From positions 62,001 to 126,000 of the forward strand of contig NZ_JAQJZJ010000012.1 in NCBI RefSeq assembly GCF_027988105.1: 64,000 bases of DNA. The letters are read 5' to 3'. This DNA is from Pseudomonas aestuarii (lineage in GTDB: Bacteria > Pseudomonadota > Gammaproteobacteria > Pseudomonadales > Pseudomonadaceae). Each line of letters begins with the position of its first letter. The first letter of the stretch is position 1. Made by a program: the position numbers and the translations under genes. Under the pieces are notes generated by a model. It saw nothing but the letters and a program-made list of their open reading frames with translations. It had not been told where the DNA came from and made no database searches. This document shows, in pieces, positions 25,419-33,497 of this stretch.

Positions 25419-27275
25419 TTAGCTCTCGCGATTACGCGTCAGCAGGGCAGGCTTTTCGCCGCGCGGACGACTGCTCGGCAGCTGGTCGAGTTGCTCGGGC
25501 GTCGGGAAACGCTCAGTGCTGCGCGAACCTTTGTGCACGATCACCGGCTGCTTGTCGCTAGGGCTTTTTACCGGCCCCTCTTTGCGTGGCAGTTCATCGC
25601 GGTTGAGCGAGGTGGTGGTCTCACGCGAGTCGCGCGGTGGACGGGCGCGGCCGGAGCCATTGCGCCCTTGACCGCCCGAACCCTGGCGTTTGCCTTGGCT
25701 GGCAGCGGCGCCAGCACCGGCGCCTGCCCCGCTGCGCGGGTTTTTGCTTGGTGTACGTGGGGCTTGGCCAACACCATTGCTGGCGCTGGGACCCGAAGCA
25801 GGCGCACCGGGCCGACGGCCACGGTTCTGCTGCTTGTTCTGGTGCGGGCTGACATAGTCGGCCCGATTACCGAAGTTATCGATTTCGTCGTCGCGGAATT
25901 CATCCGGTGCGCGATCCGGTGGCAGGGCGGGTACTGCCGGCGCGGCGGCGCGGCCGGATTGCGCGCTGCGCGGTTGCTGCGAGCGGGCGGCCTGAGGCTT
26001 GGACTTGCCGCTGTCCTTGCCCTTGTCCTTGCGACCGCCGCCGTGGCGCTCACCGTCAGGCTTGGCACCGCGGGGTTGGCGCGGCTTCTGCGGCTCGCGC
26101 ACTTCCGGGCGCTCCGCCTCGACCGTGCTGGCGTCGAAACCGAGCAGGTCGCCGTCGGCGATTTTCTGCTTGGTCATCCGCTCGATACCCTTGAGCAGTT
26201 TTTCTTCATCGGGAGCGACCAGCGAGATCGCCTCGCCACTGCGCCCGGCGCGGCCAGTGCGGCCGATGCGGTGAACGTAGTCTTCCTCGATGTTCGGCAG
26301 CTCGAAATTGACCACGTGCGGCAGTTGGTCGATGTCCAGGCCGCGGGCGGCGATATCGGTGGCAACCATGATCCGTACGGCGCCGGCCTTGAAGTCGGCC
26401 AGGGCTTTGGTCCGGGCGTTCTGGCTCTTGTTGCCGTGGATCGCCACGGATGCCAGGCCATGCTTGTCGAGGTACTCGGCCAAGCGGTTGGCGCCGTGTT
26501 TGGTACGGGTGAACACCAGGACCTGTTCCCAGGCGCCGGCGCTGATCAGGTGAGCGAGCAGGGCGCGCTTGTGGCTGGCCTGCAGGCGGTATACGCGTTG
26601 TTCGATGCGCTCGACCGTGGTGTTCGGCGGCGTGACCTCGATGCGCTCGGGGTTGTGCAGCAACTTGCCGGCAAGGTCGGTGATGTCTTTGGAGAAGGTC
26701 GCCGAGAACAGCAGGTTCTGCCGTTTGCTGGGCAGGCGTGCCAGGACTTTCTTCACGTCATGCACGAAGCCCATGTCGAGCATGCGGTCGGCTTCGTCCA
26801 GGACCAGGATTTCCACGTGGGACAAATCCACGGCACGCTGGCCGACCAGGTCGAGCAGGCGACCCGGGCAGGCCACCAGGACGTCGACGCCCTTGGCCAT
26901 GGCTTGCACCTGGGGATTCATGCCGACACCGCCAAAGATACAGGTGCTGACGAATTTCAGGTCGCGGGCATAGACCTTGAAGCTCTGGTGCACCTGTGCG
27001 GCCAGTTCGCGAGTGGGAGTGAGCACCAGTACGCGGGGTTGTTTCGGACCGTGGCGGTGCTCGCGATCGGGGTGGCCGTTGGGGAACAGCAGTTCCAGGA
27101 TCGGCAGGGCGAAGCCGCCGGTTTTACCCGTCCCTGTTTGGGCGGCAACCATCAGGTCGCGGCCTTGCAACACGGCGGGAATGGCCCGCTGTTGCACCGG
27201 AGTAGGCTGGGTGTAGCCCGCTGCCTCGATGGCGCGGACTAAAGCCTCGGAGAGACCGAGGGAGGCAAAGGACAT
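25419..27275 (-). CDS. rhlE2: DEAD-box RNA helicase RhlE2
   Basis: 618-residue ATP-dependent RNA helicase. All DEAD-box motifs are present in order: Q motif GYTQPTPVQQRAIP, motif I AAQTGTGKT, Ia PTRELAAQ, II DEADRMLDMGF, III SAT, then RGLDI and VI HRIGRTGRAG. After about residue 385 comes a ~230-residue low-complexity basic tail rich in Arg, Gly, Pro and Ser, typical of RhlE-type proteins that bind RNA and associate with the degradosome. Its position near metF matches PA0428 (RhlE2) of P. aeruginosa. Upstream gap of 177 bases should carry its own promoter. Confidence 0.93.
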   Translation of the reverse strand: MSFASLGLSEALVRAIEAAGYTQPTPVQQRAIPAVLQGRDLMVAAQTGTGKTGGFALPILELLFPNGHPDREHRHGPKQPRVLVLTPTRELAAQVHQSFKVYARDLKFVSTCIFGGVGMNPQVQAMAKGVDVLVACPGRLLDLVGQRAVDLSHVEILVLDEADRMLDMGFVHDVKKVLARLPSKRQNLLFSATFSKDITDLAGKLLHNPERIEVTPPNTTVERIEQRVYRLQASHKRALLAHLISAGAWEQVLVFTRTKHGANRLAEYLDKHGLASVAIHGNKSQNARTKALADFKAGAVRIMVATDIAARGLDIDQLPHVVNFELPNIEEDYVHRIGRTGRAGRSGEAISLVAPDEEKLLKGIERMTKQKIADGDLLGFDASTVEAERPEVREPQKPRQPRGAKPDGERHGGGRKDKGKDSGKSKPQAARSQQPRSAQSGRAAAPAVPALPPDRAPDEFRDDEIDNFGNRADYVSPHQNKQQNRGRRPGAPASGPSASNGVGQAPRTPSKNPRSGAGAGAGAAASQGKRQGSGGQGRNGSGRARPPRDSRETTTSLNRDELPRKEGPVKSPSDKQPVIVHKGSRSTERFPTPEQLDQLPSSRPRGEKPALLTRNRES

Positions 27276-27452
27276 GAGTAATCCTGTCTAGTGAGGGCGA
27301 GGCCCTATGGGGTGTATTGCCTGACTTGAATCGCGCTTGGGGGGCGCAATCCCGTCCGGTACTGCTGGTCTCTGGGGACTAGCATCCGGGCGCAAGCCTG
27401 GCGGGAAGGCCCGAGTATAACAGAGCAAAGCCTTTGCGCAGCGTTCCCCTGC

Positions 27453-28244
27453 TTAATGGTTTGCCTTATTGCTTGGAGGCTGTTGCGTGAGAGGGGCCTG
27501 ATCCGGACTGTTGTAGCGTGCTTGCAGGGCGGCATAGGCCGGTTCCTGTTTGAAGCGGCGCAGTTCACTGGCGAAGCGTTGGGCCAGTTCATCCAGGCCG
27601 GCACTGCGGCGCAGGCCCAGGTACAAGGGGTCGCGACTGATGACCTGGGGGTGCTGCCGGATGTGCTCATCGAGGCCAGTCTGGGCCAGGATAAAGTGGC
27701 CGCTGCGACGATCGTTGATCACCAGGTCGACCCGTTTGCGCACCAGCTTGCCGAAGTTGGCCGCGTGGCTGGGGGCCGATTCACGGGTAAACAGCGTGGA
27801 TTCACGAAAGTCCCGGTTGCTGTACCAGTAGCCGGCGGAGACGCCGACTTTCAGCCCGCGCAAGTCCGTCAGGTGCTGGAATGGATGGGGGTTGGCCTTG
27901 GCGTAGAACAGCACGAGTTCGACCTGCGACAGTGGCTCGTCGGGAAACAGTATCGAGGCTTCGCGTTCCGGGGTGTGGAAGATGCTCAGGATGCCGTCGG
28001 CCTGGCCCTGTTCCAGCGCCATCAAGCAGCGTCGCCACGGCAGCAGATGCCATTCGACCTCGACACCCAGGCGTTGCAGGACGATCTGCGTGGTTTCGTA
28101 GTCGAGGCCGCGCAGGGCGCCGTTCTCCGCATGGATATAGGGTGGCCAGGCTTCGCTGACAATGCGCAGCGGCTGAGCCTGTGCCGCGAGGCACAGGCAG
28201 GCGAACAGCAGGGCGGCGATTAATTGGCGGTGGAATAATGACAT
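27453..28244 (-). CDS. Periplasmic solute-binding protein, family 3 (orphan)
   Basis: 263-residue SBP_bac_3-type protein. Signal peptide (MSLFHRQLIAALLFACLCLA) with a likely AQA-Q cleavage. The mature part begins LRIVSEAWPPYIHAENG, and LRGLDYETTQIVLQRLGVEV is the usual first lobe. No ABC permease or ATPase gene adjoins it, so it is an orphan; the ligand (amino acid-like) is inferred from the family only. Such orphan proteins may also act as sensors' partners. Conserved in this place upstream of rhlE2 in P. aeruginosa (PA0429), to my recollection. Confidence 0.8.
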   Translation of the reverse strand: MSLFHRQLIAALLFACLCLAAQAQPLRIVSEAWPPYIHAENGALRGLDYETTQIVLQRLGVEVEWHLLPWRRCLMALEQGQADGILSIFHTPEREASILFPDEPLSQVELVLFYAKANPHPFQHLTDLRGLKVGVSAGYWYSNRDFRESTLFTRESAPSHAANFGKLVRKRVDLVINDRRSGHFILAQTGLDEHIRQHPQVISRDPLYLGLRRSAGLDELAQRFASELRRFKQEPAYAALQARYNSPDQAPLTQQPPSNKANH

Positions 28245-28361
28245 TGCGCCAGATTACCCGGCCAGCGTGGCGCTGAAAAGTGGCCCCATGGCCAAGTTCG
28301 ACTGGTTAGGTCGCGCCGCCAAGGGGCCTCGCACCTTCCGGGGCGGGCGCGATAAACCGGT

Positions 28362-29735
28362 TCAGGTCGCCAGCTTGTAGCAGGGCACGTAGGCCGTGTT
28401 GCCCGGCAGCTTCATCCGATGCTGCTCTACGAAGGCCTGCAACAGGCGATCCAGTGGCTGCATGATGTCCTTGTCGCCGGTGATCTCGTAGGGGCCGTGC
28501 AGTTCGATGCGGCGGATGCCCTTGTCTTTGACGTTGCCGGCGACAATGCCCGAGAACGCACGACGCAAATGCGCGGCCAGTTCATGCACCGGCTGGTTGC
28601 GGGTCAGCTTGAGGCTGGCCATGTTCTCGTGGGTGGGTTCGAAGGGGTGCTGAAAGTGCTCGTCGATCGTCAGCAGCCAGTTGAAGTGGAAGGCGTCATT
28701 CTGCTTACGGCGGTACTGGGTAACCTCGCTGATGCCTTGCGCCATCTCCCGGGCCACCAGGCTCGGGTCGTTGATGATGATTTTGCAGCGTTGCTGCGCC
28801 TCGGGGCCGAGGGTGGCGCCGATGAATTCATGCAGCTGCTCGATATAGGGCGCGGCCTTTTTCGGCCCGGTCATGATCAGTGGGAACGGCAGGTCCTGGT
28901 TGGCCGGGTGCATCAGGATGCCGAGGAAATACAGCAGCTCTTCGGCGGTGCCGGCGCCGCCGGGGAAGATGATGATGCCATGGCCGACGCGGACGAATGC
29001 CTCGAGGCGCTTTTCGATATCGGGCAGGATCACCAGTTCATTGACGATCGGGTTGGGGGCTTCGGCGGCGATGATGCCCGGCTCGGTCAGCCCTAGGTAG
29101 CGTCCGCCGACGATGCGCTGCTTGGCGTGGGAGATGGTCGCGCCTTTCATCGGTCCCTTCATCACCCCGGGGCCGCAGCCAGTGCAGATATCCAGGCCGC
29201 GCAGGCCCAATTCATGGCCGACCACCTTGGTGTATTTGTACTCTTCGGTGCTGATCGAATGGCCGCCCCAGCACACCACTATTTTCGGCTCAACCCCGGC
29301 GCGCAGGGTGCGGGCATTGCGCAGTAGGTGAAACACGTAGTCGGTGATGCCTTTCGAGCTGCTGAAGTCCACCCGCTTATTTTCCAGTTCGCTCTGCGTG
29401 TAGACGATATCGCGCAGGGCGCTGAACAGCATTTCCCGGGTGCTGGCGATCATTTCGCCATCGACGAAGGCGTCGGCCGGCGCGTTGCACAGCTCCAGGC
29501 GAATGCCGCGATCCTGCTGCAGGATGCGAATCTCGAAGTCCGGGTAGGCCTCCAGGATGGTCTTGGCGTTGTCGCTGTGCGAGCCGGTATTGAGGATCGC
29601 CAGGGCGCACTGGCGGAACAGGGCATAAACGCTGCCGGAACCGGTCTCGCGCAGTTGTTGTACCTCGCGCTGCGACAGGGTTTCCAGGCTGCCCTTGGGG
29701 GTCACTGTGGCATTGGTGGTCTTTCTTGGGGTCAT
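28362..29735 (-). CDS. ppnN: Nucleotide 5'-monophosphate nucleosidase PpnN (YgdH)
   Basis: 457-residue LOG-family protein. Central Rossmann domain with the family motif PGGAGTAEEL and CTGCGPGVMKGPMKGA, plus N- and C-terminal PpnN-specific domains (CYKLAT end). In E. coli PpnN cleaves purine and pyrimidine nucleoside monophosphates to base plus ribose 5-phosphate and is tuned by (p)ppGpp. The ATG at 29735 (MTPRKTTN) has GGAG seven bases upstream; in-frame ATGs at 29747 and 29756 are possible. Confidence 0.92.
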   Translation of the reverse strand: MTPRKTTNATVTPKGSLETLSQREVQQLRETGSGSVYALFRQCALAILNTGSHSDNAKTILEAYPDFEIRILQQDRGIRLELCNAPADAFVDGEMIASTREMLFSALRDIVYTQSELENKRVDFSSSKGITDYVFHLLRNARTLRAGVEPKIVVCWGGHSISTEEYKYTKVVGHELGLRGLDICTGCGPGVMKGPMKGATISHAKQRIVGGRYLGLTEPGIIAAEAPNPIVNELVILPDIEKRLEAFVRVGHGIIIFPGGAGTAEELLYFLGILMHPANQDLPFPLIMTGPKKAAPYIEQLHEFIGATLGPEAQQRCKIIINDPSLVAREMAQGISEVTQYRRKQNDAFHFNWLLTIDEHFQHPFEPTHENMASLKLTRNQPVHELAAHLRRAFSGIVAGNVKDKGIRRIELHGPYEITGDKDIMQPLDRLLQAFVEQHRMKLPGNTAYVPCYKLAT

Positions 29736-29892
29736 TTGGCGCTCCATGGTTGTCATCCCGCTCAAGCCATATGGGGCCAGAGGCGCGGTCAAAATAGGGG
29801 GGGGCGGGCAGTCCGGCAGCGTCGGCCTCGGGTTGGCGCTGCTGCAGGGGCTCGCTTTACTGCTGCGTTGGCACTCAGCCTAACAGGCGGCG

Positions 29893-29919
29893 GGCCGGTG
29901 GCCTGCAGCGCCACCGGCC
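29893..29919. repeat. Strong GC hairpin downstream of metF
   Basis: GGCCGGTGGC (29893-29902) pairs with GCCACCGGCC (29910-29919), loop CTGCAGC. It lies about 54 bases after the metF stop with no T-run on either strand, so a REP-like element or an RNA-stabilising hairpin is as likely as a terminator. Confidence 0.55.
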
Positions 29920-29972
29920 CCCGCCGGCAACCAGACAGGTGAGGGCGCGCGCAGAAAATCCCCGGCGGAGTT

Positions 29973-30818
29973 TCAGCGCGGCAGCTTGAGGTTGTTCCAG
30001 ATTGCCAGGCTGGGGCCTGCCAGGTTCATGCTGTAGAAGTGCAGGCCCGGCGCGCCGCCCTGCAGCAGGCGTTCGCACATCTCGCTGATTACCTGCTCGC
30101 CGAAGGCGCGGATGCTGTCGCTGTCGTCGCCATAGGCCTCCAGCTGCTTGCGCACCCAGCGCGGGATCTCGGCACCACAGGCGTCGGAGAAGCGCGCCAG
30201 CTTGCTGTAGTTGGTGATCGGCATGATGCCTGGCACCACCGGAATATCCACACCCAGCTTGCGCACCCGCTCGACGAAGTAGAAGTAGCTGTCGGCGTTG
30301 AAAAAGTACTGGGTGATCGCGCTGCTGGCGCCGGCCTTGGCCTTGCGTACGAAGTTGGCGATATCGTCCTCGAAGTTGCGCGCCTGCGGATGCATCTCCG
30401 GGTAGGCGGCGATTTCGATATGGAAGTGGTCGCCGGTCTCTTCGCGGATGAAGCTGACCAGTTCGTTGGCGTAGCGCAGTTCGCCGCTGGCCATGCCCAT
30501 ACCGGACGGCAGATCGCCGCGCAGGGCGACGATGCGCTCGATCCCGGCTGTCTGGTACAGGCCCAGCAGCTCGCGCAGCTCGGCCTTGGAATCACCGACG
30601 CAGGACAGGTGCGGCGCCGTGCTCACACCGACATCGTTATTCAGCTGCAGTACGGTATGCAGGGTACGGTCGCGGGTGGAGCCACCGGCACCGTAGGTGC
30701 AGGAGAAGAAATCCGGGTTGTAGCTCGCCAGTTCACGTGCCACGTTCAACAGTTTTTCATGCCCGGCTTCGGTCTTGGCAGGGAAGAACTCGAAGCTGTA
30801 ACGGCGTTCTTGAGACAT
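29973..30818 (-). CDS. metF: 5,10-methylenetetrahydrofolate reductase
   Basis: 281-residue flavoprotein TIM barrel that makes 5-methyl-THF for methionine synthesis. MSQERRYSFEFFPAKTEAG start with the catalytic Glu of SFEFFP, SCTYGAGGSTRDRT, and VPGIMPITNY are present. It follows ahcY on the same strand after 157 bases that contain two perfect hairpins, so it is probably co-transcribed with ahcY under the riboswitch but with partial attenuation possible. Together they recycle homocysteine. Confidence 0.96.
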   Translation of the reverse strand: MSQERRYSFEFFPAKTEAGHEKLLNVARELASYNPDFFSCTYGAGGSTRDRTLHTVLQLNNDVGVSTAPHLSCVGDSKAELRELLGLYQTAGIERIVALRGDLPSGMGMASGELRYANELVSFIREETGDHFHIEIAAYPEMHPQARNFEDDIANFVRKAKAGASSAITQYFFNADSYFYFVERVRKLGVDIPVVPGIMPITNYSKLARFSDACGAEIPRWVRKQLEAYGDDSDSIRAFGEQVISEMCERLLQGGAPGLHFYSMNLAGPSLAIWNNLKLPR

Positions 30819-30833
30819 AGGACTTTCCAGTTA

Positions 30834-30852
30834 GCCCAAGCCAGGCTTGGGC
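30834..30852. repeat. Perfect hairpin between ahcY and metF (metF side)
   Basis: GCCCAAGCC (30834-30842) and GGCTTGGGC (30844-30852) form a near-closed palindrome 15 bases upstream of the metF start. It is followed on the plus strand by GTAGGGTGGGTTGG, a sequence type that recurs in Pseudomonas intergenic repeats. Confidence 0.5.
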
Positions 30853-30940
30853 GTAGGGTGGGTTGGTGCCGCATGGCGCCTGAGCAAAGACTTGCCCTGG
30901 TAGCTGTGCGGCAGCCACCCCATCAAGGTTGTCGGCGGGA

Positions 30941-30959
30941 CGGGCCGCTACGCGGCCCG
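30941..30959. repeat. Perfect hairpin between ahcY and metF (ahcY side)
   Basis: CGGGCCGC (30941-30948) and GCGGCCCG (30952-30959) with loop TAC, 17 bases after the ahcY stop on the minus strand. No T-run; possible weak terminator or processing/stability hairpin. Confidence 0.5.
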
Positions 30960-30975
30960 ACCCTTCCTACGGCTG

Positions 30976-32382
30976 TTAGTAACGATAGGCGTCAGGCTTG
31001 AACGGACCTTCCTGGGTGACGCCAATGTACTCGGCCTGCTGCTTGGTCAGTTGGGTGACCACGCCACCAAAGCCCTTGACCATCTCCAGCGCCACTTCTT
31101 CGTCGAGCTTCTTCGGCAGGACTTCGACGGTCAGGCGTTCGGCTTTCTGGGCGGCAGGCAGTTCGGCGAACTTCTGGCCGAACAGGAAAATCTGCGCCAG
31201 CACCTGATTGGCGAAGGAGCCGTCCATGATCCGGCTCGGGTGGCCGGTGGCGTTGCCCAGGTTGACCAGGCGGCCTTCGGCCAGCAGGATCAGGTAGTCG
31301 TCGTTGAGCGGGTCCAGGTCTTGGCCGGTGCGGTGGATCTTGTGCACCTGCGGCTTCACTTCTTCCCAGGCCCAGTTCTTGCGCATGAAAGCGGTGTCGA
31401 TTTCATTGTCGAAGTGGCCGATGTTGCACACCACGGCACGCTTCTTCAGGGCGGTGAGCATGTTGGCGTCGCAGACGTTGACGTTACCGGTGGTGGTGAC
31501 GATCAGGTCGATCTTGCCCAGCAGGGTCGCGTCGATGCTGGCGGCAGTGCCGTCGTTGATGCCATCGATGAATGGCGAAACCAGTTCGAAGCCATCCATG
31601 CAGGCCTGCATGGCGCAGATCGGGTCGATCTCGGAGACCTTGACGATCATGCCTTCCTGGCGCAGCGATTGCGCCGAACCCTTGCCCACGTCGCCGTAGC
31701 CGATTACCAGCGCTTGCTTGCCGGACAGCAGGTGGTCGGTGCCGCGCTTGATCGCGTCGTTGAGGCTGTGGCGGCAGCCGTACTTGTTGTCGTTCTTGCT
31801 CTTGGTCACAGAGTCGTTGACGTTGATCGCCGGGACTTTCAGGGTGCCGGCCTTGAGCATGTCGAGCAGGCGGTGCACGCCGGTGGTGGTTTCTTCGGTG
31901 ACGCCATGCATGCTGTCGAGCATGGCCGGGTATTTGTTATGCAGGATCTCGGTCAGGTCGCCGCCGTCATCGAGGATCATGTTGGCGTCCCACGGCTGGC
32001 CGTCCTTGAGGATGGTCTGCTCGATGCACCATTCATATTCGGCTTCGGTTTCGCCTTTCCAGGCGAAGACCGGAATGCCGGCGGCGGCGATGGCCGCGGC
32101 GGCCTGGTCCTGGGTGGAGAAGATGTTGCAGGACGACCAGCGCACTTCGGCGCCCAGGGCAATCAGGGTCTCGATCAGCACGGCGGTCTGGATGGTCATG
32201 TGGATGCAGCCGATGATCTTCGCGCCCTTGAGCGGTTGCTCGGCGGCATACTTGCGGCGCATGCCCATCAGGGCGGGCATTTCCGATTCGGCGATGATGA
32301 TTTCGCGGCGGCCCCAGGCGGCCAGGGAAATGTCGGCGACTTTGAAGTCGGTGAAACCGGCAGGCGTCAGTACAGCGCTCAT
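30976..32382 (-). CDS. ahcY: S-adenosylhomocysteine hydrolase
   Basis: 468-residue NAD-dependent enzyme (SahH) that splits S-adenosylhomocysteine into adenosine and homocysteine. CIHMTIQTAVLIETL, NVNDSVTKSKND with substrate-site residues, Rossmann motif VIGYGDVGKGSAQ and the C-terminal KPDAYRY are present. The family's ~40-residue insertion typical of proteobacterial enzymes is there. ATG 32382 has GGAG upstream; an in-frame ATG at 32397 would include that GGAG in the coding region. Preceded by an S-adenosylhomocysteine riboswitch and followed by metF. Confidence 0.97.
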   Translation of the reverse strand: MSAVLTPAGFTDFKVADISLAAWGRREIIIAESEMPALMGMRRKYAAEQPLKGAKIIGCIHMTIQTAVLIETLIALGAEVRWSSCNIFSTQDQAAAAIAAAGIPVFAWKGETEAEYEWCIEQTILKDGQPWDANMILDDGGDLTEILHNKYPAMLDSMHGVTEETTTGVHRLLDMLKAGTLKVPAINVNDSVTKSKNDNKYGCRHSLNDAIKRGTDHLLSGKQALVIGYGDVGKGSAQSLRQEGMIVKVSEIDPICAMQACMDGFELVSPFIDGINDGTAASIDATLLGKIDLIVTTTGNVNVCDANMLTALKKRAVVCNIGHFDNEIDTAFMRKNWAWEEVKPQVHKIHRTGQDLDPLNDDYLILLAEGRLVNLGNATGHPSRIMDGSFANQVLAQIFLFGQKFAELPAAQKAERLTVEVLPKKLDEEVALEMVKGFGGVVTQLTKQQAEYIGVTQEGPFKPDAYRY

Positions 32383-32410
32383 AAATGAGTTCTCCATTCG
32401 TTTGTGTCGA

Positions 32411-32497
32411 ATGGGCGCCGTTGATGCGTATGGTTAACGCCCCATCCGAGCCTGACATAACCCCGGATTGACAGGGTTTGCTGCAGCGCCCCTCGGA
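32411..32497 (-). ncRNA. S-adenosylhomocysteine (SAH) riboswitch
   Basis: Read on the minus strand from 32497: TCCGAGGGGCGCTGCAGC, a variable stem, then GTCAGGCTCGGA, a variable linker and CAACGGCGCCCAT. TCCGAG pairs with CTCGGA, and GGGCGC with the later GGCGCCC, giving the stem-plus-pseudoknot layout of the SAH riboswitch family known upstream of ahcY in Pseudomonas. It ends 28 bases before the ahcY ATG, close to the ribosome-binding site. SAH binding is expected to raise ahcY (and metF) expression. Match is from memory of the family consensus, not a covariance search. Confidence 0.92.
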
Positions 32498-32639
32498 CAG
32501 GTGGCGGGAGCGACCGGGCTGTGCCGATCGTGTGAAGCCTGGCGATTATAGCGATGCCGCGCGCCAAGCCCAAGGCTTTCCGTCGCCCGGGAATGAAGTG
32601 GGTGGTAGCCTTGGCCAATTCCGCCGCAATGGACCGAAC

Positions 32640-33260
32640 ATGGGCAATCACAAGAGCGCGATTCGTCGACGCAACGTCGACAACATCCTTCTGGCCGCCG
32701 AACAGGTCTTCGCCGAGAAGGGCTATGGCGGCACGTCCATGGGCGACATCGCCGAGCTGGTCGGGCTACCGCGTTCCAACCTGCATTATTACTTCAGCAC
32801 CAAGGACGACCTCTATCGCGCGGTGCTGCTCGGCCTGCTCGAGGTGTGGAAGCAGGACGCGCTGTGCTTCGAGCTGTACGACGATCCGCGGGTGGTGCTC
32901 AGCAGCTATATCCGCGCCAAGATGAACCACTCACGCACCCGCGCGCATGGTTCCAAGGTCTGGGCCGACGAGATCATCCACGGCGCCCCCATGCTTGGCG
33001 CGACCCTGGATGACAGCCTGTACAGCTGGGCGAAGATGAAGGAGGCGAAGATCCGCCAGTGGGTGGAAGACAAGCGCATCCTGGCGGTGGAGCCGTCCGC
33101 GCTGCTCTACATGATCTGGGCCTCGACCCAGCACTACGCCGACTTCAGCCATCAGGTCGGGGTGCTCAACGATCACCGGCCGCTGTCCGACCTGCAGTTC
33201 GAACGGGCGGTGCAGACGGTGACCAGTGTGATTCTGCGCGGGATTGGCCTGGAGTCCTGA
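32640..33260 (+). CDS. TetR-family regulator, RutR type
   Basis: 206-residue TetR/AcrR repressor. N-terminal helix-turn-helix (AAEQVFAEKGYGGTSMGDIA, then LPRSNLHYYFSTKDDLYRAV). The C-terminal ligand domain has MIWASTQHYADF, a string shared with RutR, the uracil-responsive regulator of pyrimidine catabolism in E. coli. In P. aeruginosa the equivalent gene (PA0436) neighbours the cytosine utilisation genes codA/codB; those are absent here, where ilvA follows. Uracil or a related pyrimidine as ligand is an inference. Divergent from ahcY over 257 bases shared with the riboswitch. Confidence 0.85.
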   Translation: MGNHKSAIRRRNVDNILLAAEQVFAEKGYGGTSMGDIAELVGLPRSNLHYYFSTKDDLYRAVLLGLLEVWKQDALCFELYDDPRVVLSSYIRAKMNHSRTRAHGSKVWADEIIHGAPMLGATLDDSLYSWAKMKEAKIRQWVEDKRILAVEPSALLYMIWASTQHYADFSHQVGVLNDHRPLSDLQFERAVQTVTSVILRGIGLES

Positions 33261-33278
33261 ACCAGGGCGGCGGCGGTT

Positions 33279-33294
33279 CGCGGCTTAAGCCGCG
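33279..33294. terminator. Perfect 16-bp palindrome after the RutR-type gene
   Basis: CGCGGCTTAAGCCGCG, 18 bases after the regulator's stop codon. As RNA it gives a 6-bp stem with a TTAA loop. No T-run follows, so terminator function is uncertain. Confidence 0.35.
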
Positions 33295-33497
33295 CCTGCG
33301 CCGGAGCTGGGCGCTCCAAGCTGATTGGGCGCGAGGTATTCCTCGTGCGCGATCCAGCGGCCTGCATGCGACGGATGACGGCGTATCGCCGTCCTCCAGC
33401 GCTGCCAGCCGGCAAAACCCCGGGCTTCGTATGGTCGTTCGGCGCGGGCCTGGGGTAGACTCGCTGACTCCTTCGAAAAGCCGCCTGCGATAACGCC

